Assembly (NCBI RefSeq): GCF_003112675.1
Contig: NZ_BFAY01000005.1
Coordinates: 186,001 to 250,000, forward strand
Direction of reading: 5' to 3'
From: Leptospira johnsonii
GTDB taxonomy: Bacteria > Spirochaetota > Leptospiria > Leptospirales > Leptospiraceae
Length of the DNA stretch: 64,000 nt
Shown here piece after piece: positions 43,595 through 52,489 of the stretch; positions within the stretch are counted from its first letter, which is position 1; each line of letters opens with the position of its first letter. The position numbers were made by a program, and so were the translations under genes. The notes under the pieces were generated by a model, which was given only the letters and a program-made list of their open reading frames with translations, did not search any database and had not been told where the DNA came from.

Positions 43595-44890
43595 TTATTT
43601 TCCAGATTTTGAACTCGTTTCCAGATACAGTTCATAGGGGGGAGGAGTCGGTTTCAATCCTTTTTCGATCAGATTGGCGGCCCATCTTCTTTCTACAAAA
43701 TCGCAGAAATCCCTTAAATCCCGGCCGGAATGCGATCCCAATCGTTGTGAAATTGTTAAACGCTCAGAATCCCGTAAATGTTTAGCATAATTTCCTAATA
43801 TCGCAGCCCTTTCTTTTTCGTTCGGTAGCGGGAAGAATACAGATCTGTCAAATCTGGAAACCAAGGCCTTGTCCAGGTCCTGTTTTCTGTTCGTGGCGCC
43901 TAGGGTGATTGATTTTTGCCCCCCTTCGAAGCCGTCCAGTTTTCGCAATAATACGGATAGAATGTTCCGGGTCGCCTCAAATAAGCCGTCATCCCTGGAC
44001 CCGGCCAAGGAATCGATCTCATCTAAAAACAGAAGACAAGAAGGGAAGAGGGAGGCCACGTCAAAGACATAAGCCATGTTCTGGGCGCTTTCCCCATAAT
44101 ATTTACTTAAAATAGATTCCACTGGCACATAGATGAGTGGGATCTCGGTCATGCAGGAAATCACCTTTGCCATGGTGGTTTTTCCTACCCCTGGTTCTCC
44201 TTCTAAAAGGATTGCCCTTGGTTTTGTCCTTCCGGGGAATTTACGGGTGAGTTTGGAAAGTTCCTCTAGGGTTTCAGGAGATTTGAGAGGAAGTATAATG
44301 GATTCTAAAATTTGCCTTTTGACATCTTCGTAACCTGCGATGGCCTCGAATGTCATCCAGTCTCCCTTCTTCTTTGCTTCTATTGGATCGAATACATCTA
44401 TTCCAAGTCGGAGCAGTAATTCTTTCGGGTTCTGGACGGATTCTTGTTTGGAAAGTCTGAGATATTTAAATAGATCTATTGCTGAAAAAATTTCCTCTCT
44501 ATGGAAATCTCCCTTTTTTGTGATCTCTATTTTGCTCTGGTTCCTTCCCGAATAGAAACGGAATTTCGCATTATCTAGAATGTTTTTGGTCTCGAATAAG
44601 TTCTCATTCAATGCCTGGAGGCAGACATATCCCGGCTCGAATGTATGGATCCGCAGATTTTCTATATGATTACGAACGATCTGGATACAATCCAAAAGTT
44701 GGCCCTTGTCCGCGCCTGGGATGGGAAATTCTATTCTGAGATCTTTTTTGTCTGGTACAAATGCAGGAAGTTCGGGATCTTTGACACCTAAACCTTTTAG
44801 TTCCGAATAAAGCAGGTTTTTTGCCTGGGTGAAATCCAGTATATTTCCGGAATTTCGGGGGACTGCAGGGGTCAAATCTTCAGGTTTCAT
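43595..44890 (-). CDS. AAA+ ATPase of unknown function
   Basis: A 431-residue AAA ATPase. The C-terminal 260 residues carry the Walker A GEPGVGKTT, Walker B LLFLDEIDS, a sensor 1 region (ITLGATNRKQDL) and an arginine-finger region VSRFDRSVFFPLPN, closest to the FtsH/CDC48-like or spastin-like group. The N-terminal 190 residues have no recognised domain. The ATG at 44890 has GGGAAGA upstream; the open frame extends to 44965, but that would leave no room for promoters between it and the divergent fliN gene. Confidence 0.75.
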   Translation of the reverse strand: MKPEDLTPAVPRNSGNILDFTQAKNLLYSELKGLGVKDPELPAFVPDKKDLRIEFPIPGADKGQLLDCIQIVRNHIENLRIHTFEPGYVCLQALNENLFETKNILDNAKFRFYSGRNQSKIEITKKGDFHREEIFSAIDLFKYLRLSKQESVQNPKELLLRLGIDVFDPIEAKKKGDWMTFEAIAGYEDVKRQILESIILPLKSPETLEELSKLTRKFPGRTKPRAILLEGEPGVGKTTMAKVISCMTEIPLIYVPVESILSKYYGESAQNMAYVFDVASLFPSCLLFLDEIDSLAGSRDDGLFEATRNILSVLLRKLDGFEGGQKSITLGATNRKQDLDKALVSRFDRSVFFPLPNEKERAAILGNYAKHLRDSERLTISQRLGSHSGRDLRDFCDFVERRWAANLIEKGLKPTPPPYELYLETSSKSGK

Positions 44891-44971
44891 TCTTTCTTCC
44901 CTAGAATTTCTCTTGTATAATCTTTCGGTTCTGTCGAAGAATTTAGAAAGAACCTTTGGAGGCAAGTCCTA

Positions 44972-45490
44972 ATGGGTGAAGGCTCCCTTTCACAAGACGA
45001 TATAGACGCATTACTAACCGGAGCGGGTCCGGGAGGTGGGGCCGGAGGCTCTGCTGATTTTAATCTAAGCGGAGAATTGGATTCCCTATTAGGAGATTCC
45101 GGTGGTGGGGCAGGTGCTTCTACAACTCCTGCTTCCGGAGGCACTCCTTCTTTCGCAGATATTGCTGCGGCCTTGGGACCTTCTTCTACTCCTGCTCCTC
45201 CAAAAGCAAGTGCTCGTTCTAGTTCTGTTTCTTCCAATACTGCAAACCTAAATCTTTTACTAGATGTAAATGTTGCACTTACTGTGGAATTAGGCAGGAC
45301 CAACATGTTCATTAAAGATGTTCTAGGTCTGAACGAAGGCGCAGTAGTAGAACTAGACAATGCCGTCGGAGAAGATTTGGATATTTTAGCAAACGGTAAA
45401 CTGGTTGGGAAGGGAAAACTGGTTCTATTGGATGATTACTACGGAATTCGAATCACCGAGATAGTAGATCCTTCTAGAAGAATGATCTAA
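44972..45490 (+). CDS. fliN: Flagellar motor switch protein FliN with FliM-type N-terminus
   Basis: C-ring protein of the flagellar switch. The C-terminal 85 residues form a SpoA/FliN domain: LLLDVNVALTVELGRTNMFIKDVLGLNEGAVVELD and DDYYGIRITEIVDP. The N-terminus reads GSLSQDDIDALLTG, matching the CheY-P binding peptide of FliM/FliY, separated from the SpoA domain by a Gly/Ala/Pro/Ser linker of about 70 residues. TTTGGAGG lies 9 bases before the ATG. A FliY protein without its CheC-like phosphatase domain is another description. Divergent from an AAA ATPase gene. Confidence 0.9.
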   Translation: MGEGSLSQDDIDALLTGAGPGGGAGGSADFNLSGELDSLLGDSGGGAGASTTPASGGTPSFADIAAALGPSSTPAPPKASARSSSVSSNTANLNLLLDVNVALTVELGRTNMFIKDVLGLNEGAVVELDNAVGEDLDILANGKLVGKGKLVLLDDYYGIRITEIVDPSRRMI

Positions 45491-45500
45491 AGGAATATTC

Positions 45501-45524
45501 GTATCCGGAAAAACTTCCGGATAC
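45501..45524. terminator. Hairpin between convergent fliN and SPFH genes
   Basis: Perfect ten-base stem GTATCCGGAA/TTCCGGATAC with loop AAAC, 10 bases after fliN and 15 bases before the end of the convergent gene. No T tract, so termination is likely but unproven. Confidence 0.6.
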
Positions 45525-45539
45525 GGTCGTCTGAACTTC

Positions 45540-46466
45540 TTAAGCTTTTTTGTCCTCGTTTCCGAGTACTGACTTCATCACAGATTTAAAATTAGATAGG
45601 TTCAATGGAAGAACAAGTTCTGTTCCGTCCTGTCCGATTTTTTCTACCTCTTTGATAAATCTCTGAGCGATCCTGAGTTTTACCGCTTCTTTTCCACCTT
45701 TCGTTTTGATGGAAGAGGCAAGTAGTTCTATCCCTTTTGCGGTTGCAGTCGCGATGGATTCAATTTCAGCGGCTAGACCTTCTGCCTCATTGATCCTTTT
45801 TTGTTTTTCACCTTCGGATTTGTTGATTGCTTCTTCTTTAACACCCAAGGAGCGGTTGATCCTGGAATCTCTATCTCCTTCGGAAAGAGAGATTTGTGCC
45901 TTCTTGGTGATCTGCGCTTTTTTCTCTCTTTCCATTGCTTCGATAATGGATTTAGGAGGAGCGATGTTTACTATCTCGTAACGATTTACTCGGACTCCCC
46001 AAGGTTCTGCTGCTTGGTCCAGCACTTCTAAGATCTTGCTATTGATCACTTCTCTGGTCTCGAATGTAGTATCCAGATCCATGGTTCCAATGATCGCTCT
46101 CATAGTGGTTTGTACCAGCTGAGTGACAGCGAATCTATAGTCTTCTATCCCGTAACTTGCTTTCTGAGGATCAAGAACTCTCAAATAAAGGATACCGTCC
46201 ATCTCTACCTTAACGTTGTCTTTTGTGATACAAGTTTGAGGGGGAACGTCGATTGCCTGCTCTTTTAGAGTATGATAGTATGCATCATAATCTATAAAAG
46301 GAATGAGAATATGAAACCCTGCATGAAGGGTCCTGCTGTATTTTCCGAGTCTTTCTATAATGATACATTCCTGAGCGGAAACAATTCTCAAGGAACGATA
46401 GAGTTTATAGGCTAAGTAGAGTAAAAACCCGAGCCAAAATATCCATAAAAATAATGAAACAAACAT
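45540..46466 (-). CDS. SPFH/band 7 membrane protein (paraslipin-like)
   Basis: Membrane scaffold protein of the stomatin/prohibitin class, 308 residues. One N-terminal hydrophobic segment, then the SPFH domain (QECIIIERLGKYSRTLHAGFHILIPFID, TCITKDNVKVEMDGILYLRV), and a coiled C-terminal region (EGEKQKRINEAEGLAAEIESIATATAKGIELLA). Together with a second SPFH protein and NfeD upstream it forms an operon. Such sets make detergent-resistant membrane assemblies; the client is not known here. Confidence 0.88.
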   Translation of the reverse strand: MFVSLFLWIFWLGFLLYLAYKLYRSLRIVSAQECIIIERLGKYSRTLHAGFHILIPFIDYDAYYHTLKEQAIDVPPQTCITKDNVKVEMDGILYLRVLDPQKASYGIEDYRFAVTQLVQTTMRAIIGTMDLDTTFETREVINSKILEVLDQAAEPWGVRVNRYEIVNIAPPKSIIEAMEREKKAQITKKAQISLSEGDRDSRINRSLGVKEEAINKSEGEKQKRINEAEGLAAEIESIATATAKGIELLASSIKTKGGKEAVKLRIAQRFIKEVEKIGQDGTELVLPLNLSNFKSVMKSVLGNEDKKA

Positions 46467-46474
46467 CTTGAATA

Positions 46475-47410
46475 TTACTCCTTCTCCGAATCTAGTCCCG
46501 GAAATTTATTGGTCACCTTGGAAATTCCTTCAAAGAAACCGACTATGTTTGCCATTTCAGTAGGAAGAACTGTGGTTTTTGCTTTTTCTAGAATGAGTCC
46601 TAGGCCTGAGAGATAGTCTTCTGTGATCTGAAGATTGACTGCTTCTGGTCCACCTTCGTTTCCGGTGGCTTCTGCGATCATTTGGATCCCTTTTGCTTTA
46701 GCTTTTGCAATGAATTCGATCTCTTTTGCTTTACCTTCGGCCTCGTTTACCTTTTTGATCTTTTCACCTTCGGAAAGATTGATCGCTTCCTGTCTTTCTC
46801 CCATGGAACGGTTGATACGAGAGAGTTTTTCTCCTTCTGAGATCGTGATCTCTGCACGTTTTACACGTTCCGCTTTTACCTGCTCTTCCATCTCATGAAG
46901 AATCTCTTTAGGCGGAGAAATGTTTTTGATCTCGTAACGAGTCACCTTGATCCCCCAAGGATCTGTTGCCTCGTCTAAAGCTCTCACCACATTCGCATTG
47001 ATATCGTCTCTTTCGGAGAATGTATGATCCAGTATTAGTTTACCTATCTCCGAACGAAGAGTAGTTTGAGCCAACTGAATGGTTGCGTTTCGGAAGTTTT
47101 CGATCTCGTAAGAAGCCTTGTAAGGATCCATGACCCTGATATACAGGATACCATCCACCAAAATGGAAACGTTATCCTTTGTAATACAGGTCTGGGGAGG
47201 AATATCGATAGCGATTTCCTTTAAGAGCTGTTTGTATCTGATCTGGTCCATGATCGGGATAAGAAAATGAAAACCTGCACCAAGCGCTCCACGGAACACT
47301 CCAAGTCTTTCCACTACGAAACTATACGTTTGCGGAACCACAATACAGGTTTTCATAATGAGATAAATAGCTGCGATAACGATCAGCGTAAAAAATAGAA
47401 ATGGGTCCAT
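46475..47410 (-). CDS. SPFH/band 7 membrane protein (QmcA/paraslipin-like)
   Basis: Paralogue of the next gene downstream, 311 residues. It shares the core FVVERLGVFRGALGAGFHFLIPI, IDIPPQTCITKDNVSILVDGILYIRVMDP, and the charged coiled-coil region AEITISEGEKLSRINRSMGERQEAIN. An N-terminal membrane segment (FFTLIVIAAIYLIMKT) anchors it. Spacing to the second SPFH gene is 8 bases, so they likely assemble together as hetero-oligomers. Confidence 0.88.
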   Translation of the reverse strand: MDPFLFFTLIVIAAIYLIMKTCIVVPQTYSFVVERLGVFRGALGAGFHFLIPIMDQIRYKQLLKEIAIDIPPQTCITKDNVSILVDGILYIRVMDPYKASYEIENFRNATIQLAQTTLRSEIGKLILDHTFSERDDINANVVRALDEATDPWGIKVTRYEIKNISPPKEILHEMEEQVKAERVKRAEITISEGEKLSRINRSMGERQEAINLSEGEKIKKVNEAEGKAKEIEFIAKAKAKGIQMIAEATGNEGGPEAVNLQITEDYLSGLGLILEKAKTTVLPTEMANIVGFFEGISKVTNKFPGLDSEKE

Positions 47411-47442
47411 TTTGTCTGTTTCTAACTCCTATTCAATAATGA

Positions 47443-47913
47443 TTATATTTCCGGAAGCTCGATAGGTTCCACAACGAAGGTCAGATTTTCTCTCTCCAAG
47501 ATCCTAGCCCTTTTACCTGCAGCAATACGTTTGGATTTGCTGATCGCATCCCATTCCGTTCCTTGGAATACGACCCTTCCGCCTTTCCTTTCCACGAGTA
47601 TATCCTTGGAAACTAAAACAATCCTTCCGGGACCTTCCTCCGGATTGAGGGCGACTCTTTCTGAAGAAGAAGGAAAGAATTTCCTAAGGAAACTTCCTCC
47701 CACCCAGATCAGAATTCCGGAAAGAGCGGCCCAAACGATCGCTTGGGTCCAAAATCCTATCTCAAAAAAATAGGAAACACTTCCCACGATCGTCGCAGAG
47801 AGTCCTAAAAAGAATACGAAGGTTCCAGGGACAAAAAGTTCCGCCACCATGAGAATGATCCCTGAGGCGATCCAAAGATAAGAAAGGTTATGTCCGTCTT
47901 GCAAAAAGTCCAT
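47443..47913 (-). CDS. NfeD-like membrane protein
   Basis: A 156-residue protein of the short NfeD type: three to four hydrophobic segments (YLWIASGIILMVAELFVPGTFVFFLGLSATIVGSV) followed by an OB-fold domain (DILVERKGGRVVFQGTEWDAIS). NfeD and SPFH proteins are encoded together in many bacteria and are thought to work as a pair at the membrane. First gene of the three-gene operon. Confidence 0.85.
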   Translation of the reverse strand: MDFLQDGHNLSYLWIASGIILMVAELFVPGTFVFFLGLSATIVGSVSYFFEIGFWTQAIVWAALSGILIWVGGSFLRKFFPSSSERVALNPEEGPGRIVLVSKDILVERKGGRVVFQGTEWDAISKSKRIAAGKRARILERENLTFVVEPIELPEI

Positions 47914-47985
47914 GGTTTTTAGGTTGAAGAAAGAGGAAAAATTCTATTTTCAAAAACATTCCCGTCTGCATTCTTAGCGGGAGTG

Positions 47986-48420
47986 ATGAGAAAATTTTGG
48001 ATTCGTCTGGGAATCGGACTACTAGTCGTATTCCTTGCTCTTCAGTTAATCCCCGTACAGCCTCCGTTAGGAAAGAATGCTAATGAAATCAAAACGGAAG
48101 AACGCGTCAAAAAGATTTTTCGAAAGTCTTGTTATGACTGCCATTCGGATCTAGTGCAATGGCCTTGGTATTCCAAGGTTTTTCCGGTTTCTTTATATAT
48201 CTCTCATCATATAGAAGAAGGCAGGGAAGAATTGAATTTTTCGGAATGGGAAACCTTAAAACCGGAAAAAAAGGCGGATCTAGCGGAAGAAATATTAGAA
48301 GAAGTGGAAGAAGGTCATATGCCTCCTAAGGATTATATTTTCCTACATTCTAATTCTAAACTGGATCAAGAAGAAATAGAGGTCCTAAAAGACTGGCTCC
48401 AAACTTTTGCGGAAAAATAA
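47986..48420 (+). CDS. Haem-binding domain protein
   Basis: A 144-residue exported protein with an N-terminal membrane or signal segment (LGIGLLVVFLALQLIPV) and one CxxCH-type haem site in KSCYDCHSDLVQWPWYSKVFPVS. The rest, with the HHIEEGREELNFSEW and GHMPPKDY segments, matches the small haem-binding domain family that sits in the periplasm. A GTG at 47983 directly before the ATG is possible as start; GGGAG lies unusually close. Function within respiration is unassigned. Confidence 0.8.
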   Translation: MRKFWIRLGIGLLVVFLALQLIPVQPPLGKNANEIKTEERVKKIFRKSCYDCHSDLVQWPWYSKVFPVSLYISHHIEEGREELNFSEWETLKPEKKADLAEEILEEVEEGHMPPKDYIFLHSNSKLDQEEIEVLKDWLQTFAEK

Positions 48421-48442
48421 TAAGGCAATCTAGATCATTTTA

Positions 48443-49864
48443 ATGAACACACCTGAGGACAAGAACGCTAAACTTTGGGGAGGAAGATTTAGAGAAAAAG
48501 CTTCTTCCATCATGGAAAGAATTGGAGAGTCCATTTCCTTCGATCGAAAATTATACAAAGAAGATCTAGAAGGAAGTAGGGCACATGCCAAGATGCTTGA
48601 GAAAATGGGCATCTTAAACTCTACAGAATTAAAAGACATACTGGATGGATTAAATCAGGTAGAAGTAGAAATAGAATCCGGAAATTTCAAATTCAGTTCA
48701 GAGTTAGAAGACATCCACATGCATGTGGAATCCAGACTCACAGAATTGAAGGGAGAAGTAGGAAAAAAATTACATACTGCCAGATCCAGGAACGACCAAG
48801 TCTCACAAGACACAAGGCTCTATGTAAGAAATCGGATCCAAGAAATTTTATTCCGTTTGGATTCCTTAAGAGAAGCTCTCTACGAACAAGCTTCTAAAAA
48901 TATAGATACTATCATTCCGGGTTATACTCATCTACAAGTTGCTCAACCGATCCGCGCTTCTCATTTTCTATTGGCTTATTTTTGGATGTTCACCCGCGAT
49001 CTGGAATTTTTTGAATTCGCTAAAAAGACTGCTAACATTCTAGTGTTGGGCTCCGGTGCGATGGCTGGAGTGAATTACCAGAACGACAGAGAGTTTTTGG
49101 CTTCTGAATTAAAAGCGGATTCAATTTCTCCAAATAGTATGGACGGTGTTTCGAACCGGGATCACCTTCTTCAGTTCTTATTTGCTGCAGTCCAAACCAT
49201 GTCCCATGCTTCTCGTTTTTGCGAGGATATCGTTCTATATTCTTCCCAAGAATTTGGTCTTGTAAAACTGCCTGATTCATTAACCACCGGATCTTCTATC
49301 ATGCCCCAGAAAAAAAATCCGGATATAGCGGAGCTAATCCGAGGGAAATCCGCAAGGGTGGCGGGTAACTTAAATCATTTAATCGGGCTCTTAAAGGGAT
49401 TGCCTCTTACTTACAATCGTGATTTACAAGAAGACAAGTTAGCCGTTTTTGATGCTGTGGAAACCGTTCTTTTAAGTTTAGAAGGTTTAGAAGCTATGGT
49501 TTCTGAAATGCAATTCAGACCGGAAAGGGGAGAAAGATCCTTGAAGGAAGGATTTGCCACCGCGACCGACCTGGCAGATTTTCTTGTGGGACAAAAAAAT
49601 GTACCATTCAGAACTGCCCACGAACTTGTAGGAAGACTTGTCTCAGAATGTGTGGAAAGAAAAGAGAATTTATTCACAATCTCAGAAGAGGTTCGGAAAG
49701 GTATTTCACCTTATTTTACGGGCGAAGAATATTCCAATGCCGTGAGCCTGGAACTTTCTACAGACAAAAAATCTAGTTATGGCGGAACTTCCAGAACTAG
49801 ACAGTTAGAACAATTGGAATTAGCGAAACAATCTATCAAATCAATCCAAAGGAATACGAAATGA
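48443..49864 (+). CDS. argH: Argininosuccinate lyase
   Basis: Final step of arginine biosynthesis, cleaving argininosuccinate to arginine and fumarate. The 473 residues carry KLWGGRF at the N-terminus, HTARSRNDQV, PGYTHLQVAQPI, and the fumarase-superfamily signature GSSIMPQKKNPD, in the usual order. It overlaps the next gene by 4 bases (ATGA), so translation of a secreted cyclophilin is coupled to it, an unusual combination. Confidence 0.96.
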   Translation: MNTPEDKNAKLWGGRFREKASSIMERIGESISFDRKLYKEDLEGSRAHAKMLEKMGILNSTELKDILDGLNQVEVEIESGNFKFSSELEDIHMHVESRLTELKGEVGKKLHTARSRNDQVSQDTRLYVRNRIQEILFRLDSLREALYEQASKNIDTIIPGYTHLQVAQPIRASHFLLAYFWMFTRDLEFFEFAKKTANILVLGSGAMAGVNYQNDREFLASELKADSISPNSMDGVSNRDHLLQFLFAAVQTMSHASRFCEDIVLYSSQEFGLVKLPDSLTTGSSIMPQKKNPDIAELIRGKSARVAGNLNHLIGLLKGLPLTYNRDLQEDKLAVFDAVETVLLSLEGLEAMVSEMQFRPERGERSLKEGFATATDLADFLVGQKNVPFRTAHELVGRLVSECVERKENLFTISEEVRKGISPYFTGEEYSNAVSLELSTDKKSSYGGTSRTRQLEQLELAKQSIKSIQRNTK

Positions 49865-50763
49865 ATTATCTGAATGTAAGATCGAAATCTAAGATCGGAA
49901 TTATAGGATCTTTAGCATGGTTTACGATCTTATTATTTTCTTTTGCCTGCAAGGCAAATCCATATGCTGAGCAAAGATATGTTCCGGAAGCATATAGCCC
50001 TGTCGAAGTAATCGTCAAAAAAGAGGAAAAGCCTCGTGTAGCTCTTCCCGAAAAACCTGCTATTTATGCTCTAATAGAAACTACCCAAGGAAACATGCTT
50101 TTCGAATTATTCGATAAGGATGCTTCTAAGACTGTTCAAAACTTCATCGACTTAGCCCAAGGAGAGAAGGAATTCACTCTTAGGAACGGCCAACCTCAGA
50201 AAAGACCGTTCTATGATGGATTGACCTTCCATAGAGTGATCGAAGGTTTTATGATCCAGGGCGGATGCCCTTATGGTGATGGCTCCGGTACTCCAGGATA
50301 CAGATTTGCCGATGAGATCAATGCTGCAAGTTTAGGTCTGGATCAGGTTAAGATCGGACAATCCCAATTTTATACAGGTTATTTGTACAGATATATTGGC
50401 GGAGAACTCGGTATTCGCAGCCAAAGAGAAGCAGACGAGAGAAGAGAAGAGCTAGAAAGCAATTTAGAAAAGGCTAAGAATCTTTCCGTCATGGAGATTT
50501 TATACAGATTAGGCTATCGTTATAATAATGTAGTCAAAAGTAAGAAAGCGATCAAGGGAGCCTTGGCAATGGCAAACGCAGGACCGAATACAAACGGTTC
50601 TCAATTTTTCATCAACCAAGTAGACACTCCTCATTTGGACGGACTTCATACTGTATTCGGCCAGATCATCCAAGGTGCTGATGTAGTAGATAAGATCATC
50701 GCTTCTGGAAACGGTAAAACTACCATTCGCAAAGTTTCCATCTACGATAAGAGGACAAAGTAA
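49861..50763 (+). CDS. Lipoprotein cyclophilin-type peptidyl-prolyl isomerase
   Basis: Folding catalyst expected in the periplasm. A signal segment ending FSFAC gives a relaxed lipobox; the cyclophilin domain begins at about residue 75 (ALIETTQGNMLFELFDKDASKTVQNFIDLAQ), with FYDGLTFHRVIEGFMIQGG (catalytic Arg and Phe) and NTNGSQFFINQVDTPHLDGLHTVFGQI. Between those segments is an insert of about 60 residues rich in charged helix (READERREELESNLEKAKNL), not part of the standard domain. Overlaps argH by 4 bases and the next gene by 1 base. Confidence 0.88.
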   Translation: MNYLNVRSKSKIGIIGSLAWFTILLFSFACKANPYAEQRYVPEAYSPVEVIVKKEEKPRVALPEKPAIYALIETTQGNMLFELFDKDASKTVQNFIDLAQGEKEFTLRNGQPQKRPFYDGLTFHRVIEGFMIQGGCPYGDGSGTPGYRFADEINAASLGLDQVKIGQSQFYTGYLYRYIGGELGIRSQREADERREELESNLEKAKNLSVMEILYRLGYRYNNVVKSKKAIKGALAMANAGPNTNGSQFFINQVDTPHLDGLHTVFGQIIQGADVVDKIIASGNGKTTIRKVSIYDKRTK

Positions 50764-51371
50764 TGAGTACTTCCCTGGACCAAAATCCTATTTTTCTTTC
50801 GGTAGCCCGAGAGATACAGGGCGCTGGGTCTACGGGAAGAGTTTTGGAAAAACTTTCCGGATTACAGGTGGACGACTCCAAAGGTGGAGAAATGTTCCTT
50901 GAGATCCGGAACAAAAAAGACACTGCCTGGGATTTCCGCTCAGTAGTTGCACTTGTGCGTTTGATCCAACAATACAGACAATCAGTCGGCCATTCTTATG
51001 AAGAAGCAATGGCGCGTTACAGTAAGGTAAATAACCTAACTGCGAAACGAAAAGCAAACGAAGAAGAAGTCAGACTCAAACAAACTCTTACGGACTATAT
51101 CCTAAAAATAGAATCCAATTTTGAAAAAAACGATAGGGCCGACGAGTCCATTGTAAAAGAGATCACTCGTTTTTTCGATAGTTTGGAATCCGCAGAAAAA
51201 CTTTCCGAATCCAATATATCTAGTTTGAACTTATCTCCTAAATCCGTTGCCCAGATCGGGCCAATTTTGGAAAAATACGAGGAATGTTACCAGGAATACA
51301 GTAAGCTGAAACCTGTTCTTGGGCGACTAATCCGGATCGCAGACTATATTATAGAAGACGCAGAAGGCTGA
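50763..51371 (+). CDS. Conserved protein of unknown function (202 aa)
   Basis: I do not recognise a family. The product has no signal or membrane segment and is predicted helical, with charged stretches (KVNNLTAKRKANEEEVRLKQTLTDYILKIESNFEK) that could form a coiled coil. A TAATG junction couples it to the upstream cyclophilin gene. It lies in a run ending with fliM, but nothing in the sequence points to a motility role. Confidence 0.6.
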   Translation: MSTSLDQNPIFLSVAREIQGAGSTGRVLEKLSGLQVDDSKGGEMFLEIRNKKDTAWDFRSVVALVRLIQQYRQSVGHSYEEAMARYSKVNNLTAKRKANEEEVRLKQTLTDYILKIESNFEKNDRADESIVKEITRFFDSLESAEKLSESNISSLNLSPKSVAQIGPILEKYEECYQEYSKLKPVLGRLIRIADYIIEDAEG

Positions 51372-51502
51372 AAGCCTTCCTTTCCTACATAATTTCCCGT
51401 ATTTTTTCGTAGGTTTTGTCTCTTTTTGCCGAAATCTAAAATATAGCGCTGTTGCTCCTAGGTCCGAAGTATCGAAACCTGGGCCGGGACTGAAATTTTA
51501 GA

Positions 51503-52489
51503 ATGAAACGAATTCTGATCATATTTATTCTTCTGAATGTTGTATTCGACCTCGGATCTTATCCGAACAGAAACGCAAGGGGAGAAGTTTCCGAAAATTA
51601 TATCCAGGCCCAAGGGATCGTGGATATCAAACTTCCTAAAATGCAGTTCCGAGAAAAGGAACCAATCTCCGCTGTACTTTCCGTTCGAAACACAGGAAAC
51701 GAGGTCCTTAGAATTTTCCCTTATGGAAAAGATCTTCGTTCCTTCCAGGTAATCGTAAGAGATGAAGACGGTAGAACCGTCACAAGAATAGAAGAAGAAA
51801 GAAAACAGGATCCAGTCTTAAGAAGAAGGAACAAAGTTGAGAACCTGGTCGGGGATGAAGTAAAAGAGATCATTCTTCACAAGGACGAGACATTCTCCAA
51901 AGAGATCCGGATCGATCATCTATACGAGTTAGAGCCTGGTAAAAAATATTTCGTAACCGCTTACTTCTATCCTAATATCTCAGAATACGGGGATCATTTT
52001 GTAAGATCTGAAACCCATCCATATTTTAGCGTAGAAGAACGCAAAAAAGATTGGGTGCTTCCCGGGGTTCCATACCAAGATCCTGCAACAGACGGTCTTG
52101 AACCGGAAGAAGTGATTCATCTATTCTTAGGTGCAGAAAAGAAGAAAAACTGGAAACTTCATTTTAAATGGATCCATTTCCCGGAATACATACAAGCTTA
52201 TGACAGATTTGCAAGAGATTGGCAACAATCGGAAGAAGCCGAAAAGGATTTTGTTCTGGAAGAATTCAGAAATTATCTAGCGGAAAACAGATCCGGTATG
52301 TTACAATACTATAAGATCTTGGGAACGGAAAAGGTAAATTCAAATCTTTCTAAGGTAAGAGTTGCAGTGGAAAGAAGAGTGAACAAAGTCCCTGTTCGAT
52401 ACGAATACGAATTTACTTTGAGAAGAATGCCGGAAGAAACCGGAATGTTTTGGAAAGTGGCTAATCTATTAGCGAAGGTAAGAAAATGA
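51503..52489 (+). CDS. Secreted protein of unknown function in the fliM operon
   Basis: A 328-residue exported protein with signal MKRILIIFILLNVVFDLGS. The first half looks like an immunoglobulin-type beta sandwich (FREKEPISAVLSVRNTGNEVLRIFPYGKDLRSFQVIVRDEDG, YELEPGKKYFVTAYFYP), and the second half is helix-rich with a final beta part (KVRVAVERRVNKVPVRYEYEFTLRR). Family unknown. It overlaps fliM by 4 bases, so its product level is tied to that of the motor switch; a flagellum-associated periplasmic role is possible but unproven. Confidence 0.6.
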   Translation: MKRILIIFILLNVVFDLGSYPNRNARGEVSENYIQAQGIVDIKLPKMQFREKEPISAVLSVRNTGNEVLRIFPYGKDLRSFQVIVRDEDGRTVTRIEEERKQDPVLRRRNKVENLVGDEVKEIILHKDETFSKEIRIDHLYELEPGKKYFVTAYFYPNISEYGDHFVRSETHPYFSVEERKKDWVLPGVPYQDPATDGLEPEEVIHLFLGAEKKKNWKLHFKWIHFPEYIQAYDRFARDWQQSEEAEKDFVLEEFRNYLAENRSGMLQYYKILGTEKVNSNLSKVRVAVERRVNKVPVRYEYEFTLRRMPEETGMFWKVANLLAKVRK

